Part shown: positions 8,813 through 17,531 of the stretch, in pieces | Layout of the letters: each line of letters begins with the position of its first letter | Numbering within the stretch: position 1 is the stretch's first letter | DNA from: Streptomyces sp. DH-12 | GTDB taxonomy: Bacteria > Actinomycetota > Actinomycetes > Streptomycetales > Streptomycetaceae | Reading direction: 5' to 3' | NCBI RefSeq assembly: GCF_002899455.1 | Contig: NZ_PPFB01000001.1 | Coordinates: 2,046,001-2,110,000, forward strand | Length of the DNA: 64,000 nt | Notes under the pieces: generated by a model | The model's database searches: none | What the model saw: the letters and a program-made list of their open reading frames with translations, nothing else | What the model was told of the DNA's origin: nothing | Made by a program: the position numbers and the translations under genes

Positions 8813-10752
8813 GCATGAGCGCGGGGTGGTACCTGCGGCGGCTGTCCCGGATGGGGCCGCGGGAGGCCGGCGGCCGGGCGGCCGACGCGGTGCGCCGGCG
8901 GCGGTGGCGCGCGGGGCTGCCCGAACGGCCGCCGGTGACGGGCGTCCGGTTCACGGCCGTGCTGCCGGAGGGCGCGCTCGCCGCGGTGGCGCCGGACGCG
9001 GTGAAGCGCCTGGTCGCCGAGGCCGACCGGCTGATGGCGGGGCGGGCCGAGTTCTTCGGGGTGGTCCGCGGCGACATGACGGACCCGGACTGGCACCACG
9101 ATCCGAGGACCGGGCGCCGCGCCCCGCTGGAGCACGCCTTCGACGTGCCGTACCGCGACGAGGAGGCGGTCGGCGACATCAAGCAGATCTGGGAGCCGTC
9201 CCGGCACCAGTACCTGACCGTGCTGGCCGCCGCGTACGCGCTCACCGGGAACGACCGGTACGCGGAGCGGGTGGCCGCGCATCTGCGGTCGTGGTGGGAG
9301 GCCGACCCGCCGCTGCGGGGCGCGCACTGGGTCAGCGGCATCGAGCTGGGCATCCGGCTGCTGTCGTGGGTGTGGATCCGCCGGCTGCTGGACGGCTGGG
9401 CGGGCGCGCCCGCGCTGTTCGAGGAGAACCCGGTGGCGCTGGACCAGATCTGGCACCACCAGCGCTGGCTGGCGGCGTTCCCCAGCCGGGGGTCGTCGGC
9501 GAACAACCACGCGGTCGCCGAGGCCGCGGGGCAGCTCGCCGCCTCCTGCGCGTTCGGCTGGTTCCCGTACTCGCCGCGCCTGCGGGCGGACGCGCTGCGC
9601 GACCTGGACCGGCACCTGCGCGCCAACACCTTCCCGTCGGGGATCAACCGGGAGCTGGCGAGCGAGTACCACGGGCTGGTGCTGGAGCTGGGCCTGGCCG
9701 CGCTGGCCGAGGCGGACGCCGCGGGCGTGGCCGTCCCTCCGACGGTGCGGCTGGTGCTGCTGCGGATGACGGACGCGCTCGCGGCCGTCGTCGACGACCG
9801 GCTGCGCCCGCCCCGCCAGGGGGACGCGGACGACGGGCACGGGCTGGTGCTGGACGGCCCCGGCACCGACCGCTGGGGGTCGCTGCTGGCCACCGGGGAC
9901 GCGGTGTTCGGCCGGCGCGACTGGTGGCCGAAGGTGCCGGGCGGTGACGTCCGCACCCCGCTGCTGGCCTCGCTGATCGAGCCGTACGGGAGCGGTGCGG
10001 CGCGTCCGGAGAGCCGGCCGGCGCACTTCGCGGACGCGGGGCTCACCGTGCTGCGGGGGCCCGGGGGGATCTGGTGCCGCTGCGACGGCGGGCCGCACGG
10101 TTTCCTGTCGATCGCCGCGCACGCGCACGCCGACGCGCTGTCCGTGGAGGTCCGGCACGACGGGGTCGACGTGCTGGCCGACCCGGGCACGTACTGCTAT
10201 CACGGCCAGCCGGAGTGGCGGAGCTACTTCCGGTCCACGCTCGGCCACAACACGCTCGAGGCGGGCGGCCGGGACCAGTCGGTGTCCGGCGGCCCGTTCC
10301 TGTGGACGCGGCACGCCACGACGCGGGTGCTGGCGGTGGACACCGACGGGGAGGGGGCGGCGCGCTGGTGCGCCGAGCACGACGGCTACCGGCCGCTGGT
10401 CCACCGGCGACAGGTGGAACTGGCGTACGAGAGCCGTGAGGTGCGGGTGGTCGACATGGTGAGCGGCGACCGCCGGGAGGTGCGTCTGGCGTTCCACCTC
10501 GGCCCGGAGATCGGCGCGGAGCTGGAGGGGAGCCGGGCGCGGCTCACCTGGAGCCGGGACGGCGAGTCCCGCTCGGCGGTGCTCGACCTGCCGGCCGGGC
10601 TCGCCTGGCGGGCGCACCGCGGAGAGAGCGAGCCGCCGCTGGGCTGGTACTCCCCCGGGTTCGGACGCAAGGAGCCGAGCACCACGCTGGTCGGCAGCGG
10701 ATCCGTCGACGGGACGGCCGAGTTCACCACCGTCCTCGGGTTCGACGGCTAG
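8809..10752 (+). CDS. Heparinase II/III family protein (alginate lyase-like)
   Basis: This 647-residue protein has an all-helical N-terminal toroid (about 60-320) and a heparinase II/III-like beta-sandwich (about 345-560). The catalytic-region motif H-A-H-A-D-A-L-S lies near residue 440, with Y-C-Y-H-G near 462. Such enzymes cleave or epimerise uronate-containing polysaccharides by beta-elimination. I see no signal peptide at the N-terminus, so it may act in the cytoplasm or at the membrane face, as proposed for capsule-locus homologues. ATG 8809 overlaps the previous stop by four bases. The pairing with the upstream fused dehydrogenase is conserved in other polysaccharide loci. The family is secure; the reaction is unproven. 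Confidence 0.87.
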   Translation: MSMSAGWYLRRLSRMGPREAGGRAADAVRRRRWRAGLPERPPVTGVRFTAVLPEGALAAVAPDAVKRLVAEADRLMAGRAEFFGVVRGDMTDPDWHHDPRTGRRAPLEHAFDVPYRDEEAVGDIKQIWEPSRHQYLTVLAAAYALTGNDRYAERVAAHLRSWWEADPPLRGAHWVSGIELGIRLLSWVWIRRLLDGWAGAPALFEENPVALDQIWHHQRWLAAFPSRGSSANNHAVAEAAGQLAASCAFGWFPYSPRLRADALRDLDRHLRANTFPSGINRELASEYHGLVLELGLAALAEADAAGVAVPPTVRLVLLRMTDALAAVVDDRLRPPRQGDADDGHGLVLDGPGTDRWGSLLATGDAVFGRRDWWPKVPGGDVRTPLLASLIEPYGSGAARPESRPAHFADAGLTVLRGPGGIWCRCDGGPHGFLSIAAHAHADALSVEVRHDGVDVLADPGTYCYHGQPEWRSYFRSTLGHNTLEAGGRDQSVSGGPFLWTRHATTRVLAVDTDGEGAARWCAEHDGYRPLVHRRQVELAYESREVRVVDMVSGDRREVRLAFHLGPEIGAELEGSRARLTWSRDGESRSAVLDLPAGLAWRAHRGESEPPLGWYSPGFGRKEPSTTLVGSGSVDGTAEFTTVLGFDG

Positions 10753-10761
10753 GGGGCTGCG

Positions 10762-12342
10762 ATGGGTCCGCGTGGAGGAGGGGGCGTGCGCCGGTGGCGG
10801 CGCTGGGCGTCCGCGGCCGGGCTGGCGCTGGCGCTGGTGGCGACCGCCGGCTGCGAGCAGCGGCCCGGGACGGCGAAGAAGCCGGACGCGCGGTCGAGGC
10901 CGGACGCGCGCACGCAGCCGGGGGACACCGCCGGGGCGCCGCGGACCGTGCCCCGGGTGTGCGAGAGGCCGAGGCCCGGACCGGCGGAGGCGCCGGCCGG
11001 CGCGGTGACCGTGGACCCCGCGGTGCCCGGCGACCTCTCCGCGAAGACCGACGCCCGCCCGGCCGGCACCACCTTCTGGCTGCGGCCGGGCAGGCACCGT
11101 CTGGCCGACGACCGGTACGCCCAGGTGGAGCCCAAGGAGGGCAACACCTACCTCGGAGCGCCCGGCGCGGTGCTCGACGGCCGAAGGACGAATCAGTACG
11201 CCTTCGGCGGCGGCGCGCGCGACGTCACCCTCCGGCACCTGACCGTGCAGGGGTTCGTCGCGCCGCACGACGAGGGTGTGGTCAACCACGACTCGGCCGA
11301 CGGCTGGGTGATCGAGCACTCCAGGATCCAGTTCAACTCCGGCGCCGGGCTGATGGCCGGTTCCGGCCAGCGGGTGCGGGCCAACTGCCTGCGCGGCAAC
11401 GGCCAGTACGGCATGAACGCGTACAAGGGGTCGGGTCCGCTGCGCGACCTGGTGCTGGAGGGCAACGAGATCACCGGCAACAACCGGCACGACTGGGAGC
11501 GGAAGCGGCCCGGCTGCGGCTGCACCGGCGGGGTGAAGTTCTGGGCCGTCGACGGCGCGGACGTGCGCGGCAACTGGGTGCACGACAACCGCGGCACCGG
11601 CCTGTGGGCGGACACCAACAACAACGACTTCCTGATCGAGGGCAACGTCCTGGAGGACAACCACGGGGCCGCGCTGATGTACGAGACCAGCTACAACGCG
11701 GTCGTCCGGAACAACACGATCCGGCGGAACAACTGGGTCGAGGGCCGGCGGTACGCGGAGCGCGGCGACACCTTCCCGTTCGCCACCCTCTACGTGTCGG
11801 AGTCCGGCGGCGAGCCCCGCGTGCGGGCGCGCACCGACGAACTGGAGATCACCGGGAACGTCTTCGAGGACAACTGGAACGCGATCACCCTGTGGGAGAA
11901 CGCCGACCGGTTCTGCAACAGCCCCGCCAACACCTCCTCGGGCGACTGCACGCTGCTCGTCGAGGACATGGACCGCTGCTCGCGGCCGGGCATCGCCACC
12001 GCGCCGCTCTACGCCGACTGCCGGTGGCGGACCCAGCGGGTGGACATTCACCACAACCGGTTCCTGCTGGACAAGTCGGCGGTGGACTGCACGTCCGGGT
12101 GCGACCGCATGGCGGTGCTCGCCAACTACGGCACCTACCCGGACTGGTCGCCGTACATGGGCGAGAAGGTGGCCGACGCCATCACGCTGAAGCAGCACAA
12201 CCGCTGGCGGGACAACGTCTACGAGGGGCCGTGGACGTTCGTCGCCCACGACCCGAGCGGGGAGCTCGGCTTCGAGGAGTGGCGGGGTGCGCCGTACCGG
12301 CAGGACGCGGGGAGCGTCTACCGCGCCGGGGACGGTGGTTGA
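10762..12342 (+). CDS. Secreted right-handed parallel beta-helix lipoprotein
   Basis: This 526-residue protein starts with a lipoprotein signal: Arg-rich n-region, hydrophobic core, then the lipobox A-T-A-G-C with Cys at about residue 30. The mature part contains repeated Asn/Gly-rich turns (E-G-N-E-I-T-G-N-N, R-G-N-W-V-H-D-N, E-G-N-V-L-E-D-N) spaced about 20-25 residues, the hallmark of a pectate-lyase-like parallel beta-helix. It should sit on the outer face of the membrane and bind, cleave or epimerise the polymer made by this cluster. The low-complexity stretch after the lipobox is a likely flexible tether. Fold and location are well supported; catalysis is inferred. Confidence 0.85.
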   Translation: MGPRGGGGVRRWRRWASAAGLALALVATAGCEQRPGTAKKPDARSRPDARTQPGDTAGAPRTVPRVCERPRPGPAEAPAGAVTVDPAVPGDLSAKTDARPAGTTFWLRPGRHRLADDRYAQVEPKEGNTYLGAPGAVLDGRRTNQYAFGGGARDVTLRHLTVQGFVAPHDEGVVNHDSADGWVIEHSRIQFNSGAGLMAGSGQRVRANCLRGNGQYGMNAYKGSGPLRDLVLEGNEITGNNRHDWERKRPGCGCTGGVKFWAVDGADVRGNWVHDNRGTGLWADTNNNDFLIEGNVLEDNHGAALMYETSYNAVVRNNTIRRNNWVEGRRYAERGDTFPFATLYVSESGGEPRVRARTDELEITGNVFEDNWNAITLWENADRFCNSPANTSSGDCTLLVEDMDRCSRPGIATAPLYADCRWRTQRVDIHHNRFLLDKSAVDCTSGCDRMAVLANYGTYPDWSPYMGEKVADAITLKQHNRWRDNVYEGPWTFVAHDPSGELGFEEWRGAPYRQDAGSVYRAGDGG

Positions 12343-13588
12343 CGTGCGGGTGGAGCACACGCCGAGGACGGTCCAGGCGGTGTGGGGGCTGCTGGTCCTC
12401 AACACCCTCGGCTCCACGGGGGCCGTGACCATCGTGCCGCTGCCCCGGTCGCTGATCCAGATGGTCACGATGGGCGCGCTGGTCGCCGCGTTCGTGCTGG
12501 CGCTCGCCCTCAACCTGCGGCTGCGGGTGCGGGCCAGCGCGTTCCTGCTGCTGCTCAGCCTGCTGCTGGTGCCGAGCCTGATCTCCAGCGCGGACCTGAG
12601 CGCCGGCTTCGGGGCGCTGTTCCGCTGCGGCCGGTTCGCGGTGTTCGTCGCCACGCTGTGGCTGCTCAGCCGCTGGTGGGACGGCTCCACCGCGTTCGTA
12701 CGGTTCCACGTCCGCTGGTACTTCCTGGTGCTGTGCTCGGTGGCCGCGGGGCTGCTGCTGTCGCCGGGCGCCGCCCTGCCCGACCTCTACGGCGGCCGGC
12801 TGGTGGGGGCGCTGTGGCCGCTGACGCCGCCGCAGATCGGGCAGTACGCGGCGGTGGTCGTGGGGCTCGCCGTGCTGCTGGTGCTGGGCCGCCGCACCGA
12901 CGGGCGCAGTGCCGCGCTGGTGATCGTGCCGTCGCTGGCGCTGCTCGCCCTGACGCACACCCGGACGGCCACCATCGGGCTGCTCGCCGGTCTGGTGGTG
13001 GCGATCGGCTCGATGATGCCGACCAGCGCCGTCGCCCGCCGCTGGTTCGGCCGGGCGGTGCTGTGCGCCGCCGTCGCCGCGGTCGCGTTCGGGCCCCTGC
13101 TCCAGGCGTGGTTCCTGCGCGGGCAGACCGAGGAGAACTTCTCCTCCCTCACCGGCCGGGCCAAGGTGTGGGGGGCGCTGCTGGACGCGCCCCGGACGGG
13201 AGCGGAGCGGCTGTTCGGCGTCGGGCTGGGCGACAAGTCGTTCGACGGGCTGCCCATCGACAACAGCTGGCTGGCCGTCTACCACGAACAGGGCCTGCTG
13301 GGCGTGACGCTGGTGGCGGCGTTCGTGCTGGTGCTGGCCACGGTGGCGTTGCTGCGGCCGCCGTCACCGGCGCGGGCCTGCGCGCTGTTCCTGATCACCT
13401 ACTGCGGGATCGCCTCGTACACCGAGGCCGGTCTGGGCGACGCCTCGCCGTACCTGCTGCACCTGGCGGTGGCGGCCTCGCTGCTGGTGTCCCCCGCGGC
13501 CCGGCCGGCGCCCGGGTCCGGGCCGCCGGCGCCGGAACCCGCCCGGCGGCCCGTCGCGCGGCCGGTCCCCGGGAAGGAGGTGGTGTGA
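12335..13588 (+). CDS. O-antigen polymerase/ligase-like membrane protein (Wzy type)
   Basis: This protein of about 417 residues has ten or more hydrophobic helices and a large extracytoplasmic loop. Within that loop, around residue 265-305, F-S-S-L-T-G-R-A-K-V-W and N-S-W-L-A-V-Y-H-E-Q-G-L-L-G match the Wzy/O-antigen ligase family. It would join lipid-linked repeat units outside the membrane. The frame is open further upstream. I chose GTG 12335, which overlaps the previous stop; GTG 12344 is an equal alternative because no clear ribosome site marks either. The C-terminal 35 residues are Pro/Arg-rich and cytoplasmic. The single polymerase next to a flippase and two Wzz proteins points to a Wzx/Wzy-dependent pathway. 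Confidence 0.82.
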   Translation: MVDVRVEHTPRTVQAVWGLLVLNTLGSTGAVTIVPLPRSLIQMVTMGALVAAFVLALALNLRLRVRASAFLLLLSLLLVPSLISSADLSAGFGALFRCGRFAVFVATLWLLSRWWDGSTAFVRFHVRWYFLVLCSVAAGLLLSPGAALPDLYGGRLVGALWPLTPPQIGQYAAVVVGLAVLLVLGRRTDGRSAALVIVPSLALLALTHTRTATIGLLAGLVVAIGSMMPTSAVARRWFGRAVLCAAVAAVAFGPLLQAWFLRGQTEENFSSLTGRAKVWGALLDAPRTGAERLFGVGLGDKSFDGLPIDNSWLAVYHEQGLLGVTLVAAFVLVLATVALLRPPSPARACALFLITYCGIASYTEAGLGDASPYLLHLAVAASLLVSPAARPAPGSGPPAPEPARRPVARPVPGKEVV

Positions 13589-14854
13589 ATGCACGTCATG
13601 GTGGTGCACAACCGCTACGCGTCGGCACAGCCGAGCGGGGAGAACAAGGTCGTCGACCAGGAGGTGGCGCTGCTGCGGGAGGGCGGCCACCGGGTCGGGG
13701 TGTTCGAGCGGCGCAGCGACGACATCGCCGCCCGCTCGCTGCCCGCCAAGGCCGCGATACCGCTGCTGGTGCCGTGGAACCCGGCGGTGCGCGCCCGGCT
13801 GGCGGAGCGGCTGCGCGCCGAGCGGCCGGACGTGGTGCACCTCCACAACGTCTTCCCGCTGCTGTCGCCCGCGGTGATCGCCGCCTGCGCGGACGCCGGG
13901 GTGCCGGCCGTCGCCACGCTGCACAACTACACCCAGGTGTGCCCGCCGGGCACCCTGCACCGGGACGGCTCGCCGTGCACCGCGTGCGTGGGCCGGGCGC
14001 CGCTGCCCGCCGTCCGGCACGGCTGCTACCGCGGCAGCGCGCTGGCGACGGTGCCGCTCGCGGTGAGCCTGTCGGTCAACCGGCGGCGCTGGTGGTCGGG
14101 CGTGGAGCGGTTCTTCTGCATCTCGGCGGCGCAGCGCGAGGTGCTGGTGGACGCCGGGATGCCGGCCGAACGGCTCGTGGTGAAGCACAACTTCGTGCCC
14201 GAGACGGACGTGCGCCGCACCGGTCCGGGCGAGCACCTGCTGTACCTGGGGCGGCTCGCGGAGGTCAAGGGTGTCCGGCTGCTGATGGCCGCGTGGGACG
14301 AGCTCGCCGCCGCCGGCGGGGTGGGGGTGCCGCTGGTGATCGCCGGCACCGGCCCGCTGGAGGCGGAGGTGGCGGCCTGGGCGGCGGGCCGGGACGACGT
14401 GCGCCACGTCGGCCTGTACGACCGGGTGCGGTGCCGCCGGGCCGTGGCGGAGGCGGTGGCCGTGGTGGCGCCGTCGACGTGGAAGGAGGCGTTCGGGCTG
14501 GTCGTCGTGGAGGCGATGGCGGCGGGGGTGCCGGCCGTCGCCGCCGGGCACGGCGCCTTCACCGAGCTGGTCGAGGACGGGGTGACCGGGCTGCTGCACC
14601 GGCCGGACGACGCCGCGTCGCTGGCCGCCGCGCTGCGCCGGATCACCGCGGAGGACGAACGCAACCGGGACATGGGCCGGGCCGCCCGGCTCCGGTACGA
14701 GCGGGGCTTCAGCCCGGAGGTCGGGCTGGAGCGCCTGGAGGAGGGGTACCGCGCGGCGATCGCGGGACGCGGCGGGGCGGCCCCGCCGCGAGGGGACACG
14801 CACACGGGCTCGCGCCGGGGGGACCCGCGCGAGCGGGATGGGGGAAGCAGATGA
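13589..14854 (+). CDS. Glycosyltransferase family 4
   Basis: This 421-residue GT-B enzyme is the second GT4 of the cluster. The acceptor half includes H-N-V-F-P-L near residue 87. The donor half starts at L-L-Y-L-G-R-L near residue 215, and the E-x7-E motif E-A-F-G-L-V-V-V-E near residue 300 contacts the nucleotide-sugar phosphate. An AAGGAGGTG site lies seven bases before ATG 13589, which directly follows the previous stop. Four cysteines around residues 113-130 (C-P-P-G, C-T-A-C, then one more) could bind a metal, as in some GT4 relatives. Donor and acceptor are unknown. Confidence 0.91.
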   Translation: MHVMVVHNRYASAQPSGENKVVDQEVALLREGGHRVGVFERRSDDIAARSLPAKAAIPLLVPWNPAVRARLAERLRAERPDVVHLHNVFPLLSPAVIAACADAGVPAVATLHNYTQVCPPGTLHRDGSPCTACVGRAPLPAVRHGCYRGSALATVPLAVSLSVNRRRWWSGVERFFCISAAQREVLVDAGMPAERLVVKHNFVPETDVRRTGPGEHLLYLGRLAEVKGVRLLMAAWDELAAAGGVGVPLVIAGTGPLEAEVAAWAAGRDDVRHVGLYDRVRCRRAVAEAVAVVAPSTWKEAFGLVVVEAMAAGVPAVAAGHGAFTELVEDGVTGLLHRPDDAASLAAALRRITAEDERNRDMGRAARLRYERGFSPEVGLERLEEGYRAAIAGRGGAAPPRGDTHTGSRRGDPRERDGGSR

Positions 14855-16086
14855 CACGTTGCCGACTGTGCGGTGCGACGGCGCTGGAGAGCGTCGTCGA
14901 CCTGGGGGCGACCCCGCCGTGCGAGAGCTTTCTCGCCGCGGACCGGCTGGACGCGCCGGAGCCGACGTACCCGCTGCACCTGCGGGTGTGCACGGACTGC
15001 TGGCTGGCGCAGATACCGCCGCTGATCACGCCGGAGGAGACGTTCAGCGAGTACGCGTACTTCTCCTCGTACTCCTCCTCCTGGGTGGAGCACGCGCGGG
15101 TGTTCGTCGAGGACGCGGCCGCGCGGCTGGGGCTCGGCGAGGACTCCTTCGTGGTGGAGGTGGCGAGCAACGACGGCTATCTGCTGCGGCACGTGGTGGA
15201 CCGGGGCGTCCGCTGCCTGGGCGTCGAGCCGTCGGTGAACGTCGGGGCGGCGGCGCGGGAGGCGGGCGTGCCCACGCTCACCGCGTTCCTGAGCCCCGAG
15301 ACGGGTGCCGCCGTGCGCGCCGAGCACGGGCCGGCCGACCTGGTGGTCGCCAACAACGTGTACGCGCACATCCCCGACGTCATCGGCTTCACGAAGGGGC
15401 TGCGCGCCCTGGTCGCCGACGACGGCTGGGTGTCGATCGAGGTGCAGCACCTGCTGACCCTCATCGAGGAGAACCAGTACGACACGATCTACCACGAGCA
15501 CTTCCAGTACTACACGGTCGCGTCCGCGATCCGGGCGCTGGCGAGCGGCGGGCTGACGCTGGTGGACGTGGAGCTGCTGCCCACGCACGGTGGTTCGCTG
15601 CGCCTGTGGGCCCGCCCCGGCGAGGCGGCCGGCGAGCCGAGCCGCCGGGTGGCCGACGTGCTGGCGCGGGAGAAGGCCGCCGGGCTCCAGGAGCTGTCCG
15701 GGTACACCGAGTTCTCCGCGCGGGTGGCGAAGGTGCGCCGGGACCTGCTGCGGTTCCTGGTCGACGCGGCCGAGCGCGGCGAGACGGTCGTCGGGTACGG
15801 CGCGCCGGGCAAGGGCAACACGCTGCTCAACCACTGCGGGATCCGGCCCGACCTGCTGCCGTACACGGTGGACCGCAACCCCTACAAGCACGGCCGGTAC
15901 ACGCCCGGCACCCGCATCCCGATCCTGCCCCCGGACCGGATCGCCGCCGACCGGCCGGACTACGTGCTGGTGCTGCCCTGGAACCTGCGCGCCGAGCTGG
16001 TCGAACAGCTGGCGTACGTGCACGAGTGGGGCGGCCGGCTGGTCTTCCCCATCCCGGAACTGAGCATTGTCGAGGTCGAGCGATGA
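14851..16086 (+). CDS. Class I SAM-dependent C-methyltransferase (NDP-sugar type)
   Basis: This 411-residue enzyme belongs to the sugar C-methyltransferase family typified by TylC3 and NovU, which add a methyl group to a keto-sugar nucleotide. An N-terminal zinc knuckle (C-R-L-C at residues 3-6, C-T-D-C near 48-51) precedes a SAM-binding domain (V-V-E-V-A-S-N-D-G-Y near 104). The C-terminal Rossmann-like domain has G-Y-G-A-P-G-K-G-N near residue 316, diagnostic of this family. ATG 14851 overlaps the previous stop. It is followed at once by a sugar-1-phosphate cytidylyltransferase, so the substrate is likely a CDP-4-keto sugar. The family is strong; the substrate is inferred. Confidence 0.9.
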   Translation: MTRCRLCGATALESVVDLGATPPCESFLAADRLDAPEPTYPLHLRVCTDCWLAQIPPLITPEETFSEYAYFSSYSSSWVEHARVFVEDAAARLGLGEDSFVVEVASNDGYLLRHVVDRGVRCLGVEPSVNVGAAAREAGVPTLTAFLSPETGAAVRAEHGPADLVVANNVYAHIPDVIGFTKGLRALVADDGWVSIEVQHLLTLIEENQYDTIYHEHFQYYTVASAIRALASGGLTLVDVELLPTHGGSLRLWARPGEAAGEPSRRVADVLAREKAAGLQELSGYTEFSARVAKVRRDLLRFLVDAAERGETVVGYGAPGKGNTLLNHCGIRPDLLPYTVDRNPYKHGRYTPGTRIPILPPDRIAADRPDYVLVLPWNLRAELVEQLAYVHEWGGRLVFPIPELSIVEVER

Positions 16087-16883
16087 AGGTCGTACTGTTC
16101 TGCGGCGGTTACGGGATGCGCATGCGCGCCGGGGCGAACGACGACATCCCCAAGCCGATGGCGATGGTCGGCCCGCGCCCGCTGATCTGGCACGTGATGC
16201 GCTACTACGCGCACTACGGGCACAAGGAGTTCATCCTGTGCCTGGGCTACGGCGCCCACCACATCAAGAACTTCTTCCTCACCTACGAGGAGACCACGTC
16301 CAACGACTTCGTGCTGCGCGGCGGCCGCACCGAGCTGCTGTCCACCGACATCGCGGACTGGACCATCACGTTCGCGCAGACCGGCATCGAGTCGCCGATC
16401 GGTGAGCGGCTGCGCCGGGTGCGGCACCACCTGGACGGCGACGAGATGTTCCTCGCCAACTACGCGGACGTGCTCACCGACGCCCCGCTGCCGGAGATGA
16501 TCGACCGGTTCTCCCGCCGGGACGCGGGCGCGTCGATGATGGTGGTGCCGCCGCAGTCGTCGTTCCACTGCGTCGAGCTGGGCGAGGACGGCCTGGTGGG
16601 CGGCATCACCCCGGTGAGCGAGCTGCCGCTGTGGGAGAACGGCGGCTACTTCGTGCTGCGCCAGGAGATCTTCGACCACATCCCCGAGAACGGAGATCTC
16701 GTCGCCGACGGGTGTGCCCGACTGGCCAAGCGGGGAAGGCTCGTCGCGCAGCAGCACCGCGGCTTCTGGCAGCCGACCGACACCGTGAAGGAGCGTACGG
16801 CCCTGGACGAGGCCTACGCCCGGGGGGACCGGCCGTGGGCCGTGTGGGAACGGCGGCGTGCGGAGACGGGGGTGAGCGCGTGA
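16083..16883 (+). CDS. rfbF: Glucose-1-phosphate cytidylyltransferase
   Basis: This 266-residue nucleotidyltransferase should make CDP-glucose from CTP and glucose 1-phosphate. The N-terminal loop is F-C-G-G-Y-G-M-R-M-R with P-K-P-M at about residues 24-27, and a conserved metal-site region Y-A-D-V-L-T-D lies near 125. Length and motifs match RfbF/AscA rather than RmlA. ATG 16083 overlaps the previous stop by four bases. It opens a CDP-sugar branch, but no CDP-glucose 4,6-dehydratase gene is visible in this window. Either that enzyme lies upstream of base 1, or the epimerase-like gene at 17532 does the job, or the pathway is different. Specificity for glucose is assumed from family. Confidence 0.88.
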   Translation: MKVVLFCGGYGMRMRAGANDDIPKPMAMVGPRPLIWHVMRYYAHYGHKEFILCLGYGAHHIKNFFLTYEETTSNDFVLRGGRTELLSTDIADWTITFAQTGIESPIGERLRRVRHHLDGDEMFLANYADVLTDAPLPEMIDRFSRRDAGASMMVVPPQSSFHCVELGEDGLVGGITPVSELPLWENGGYFVLRQEIFDHIPENGDLVADGCARLAKRGRLVAQQHRGFWQPTDTVKERTALDEAYARGDRPWAVWERRRAETGVSA

Positions 16884-17527
16884 TCCGGCTGGGCACCGGA
16901 CGGCTGGAGCGGATCGTCGCGGTGGGCGCGCACTGCGACGACATCGCCATCGGCGCCGGCGGCACCCTGCTGACCCTGTGCCGGGCCCGCCCGGGCCTCA
17001 GGGTCGACGCGCTGGTGCTGACCGGCGGCGGCACGGAGCGCGAGCAGGAGGAGGCCGAGGCGCTCGCCGCGTTCTGCCCGGGCGCCGACCTCAGGCTGAC
17101 CGTGGACAAGCTGCCCGACGGCCGGCTGCCCGCGCACTGGGCGGAGGTCAAGGCGGCGGTCGAGGAGCTGCGTGCCCGCACCGAGCCCGGCCTGGTGCTC
17201 GCGCCGCGCACCGAGGACGCGCACCAGGACCACCGCGGCCTGGCCAAGCTGATCACCACCGCGTTCCGCGACCATCTCGTGCTCGGCTACGAGATCGTCA
17301 AGTGGGACGGGGACCTGGGCCGTCCGGTGGTGTACCAGCCGCTGGCGCCGGAGACGGCCGAGGACAAGGTGCGGCTGCTGCAGGAGCACTACCCCTCGCA
17401 GCGGCACCGGCCCTGGTACGACCGGGAGGCCTTCCTCGGGCTCGCCCGGATCCGCGGCATCGAAAGCAACGTGCGCTACGCCGAGGCGTTCGCCGTCACC
17501 AAACTCACTGTCGACCTGGGGGGTTGA
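16880..17527 (+). CDS. PIG-L family deacetylase
   Basis: This 215-residue zinc hydrolase of the LmbE/PIG-L family typically removes an N-acetyl group from an amino sugar. The zinc motif A-H-C-D-D-I lies at about residues 15-20, followed by G-A-G-G, and the second zinc site H-Q-D-H lies near residue 115. GTG 16880 overlaps the previous stop by four bases; the frame runs open upstream only as a shadow of the cytidylyltransferase gene. Its place between a cytidylyltransferase and an epimerase suggests it deacetylates a sugar intermediate of the same pathway. Family is secure, substrate unknown. Confidence 0.87.
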   Translation: MIRLGTGRLERIVAVGAHCDDIAIGAGGTLLTLCRARPGLRVDALVLTGGGTEREQEEAEALAAFCPGADLRLTVDKLPDGRLPAHWAEVKAAVEELRARTEPGLVLAPRTEDAHQDHRGLAKLITTAFRDHLVLGYEIVKWDGDLGRPVVYQPLAPETAEDKVRLLQEHYPSQRHRPWYDREAFLGLARIRGIESNVRYAEAFAVTKLTVDLGG

Positions 17528-17531
17528 AACC

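Noticed and set aside
8497..12690. 1397-codon minus-strand frame opposite heparinase and beta-helix genes
   Set aside because: It is a mirror of plus-strand genes with strong family matches and shows no domain of its own.
16631..16879. Upstream extension of the PIG-L reading frame
   Set aside because: It lies wholly inside the cytidylyltransferase gene; GTG 16880 gives the family N-terminus.
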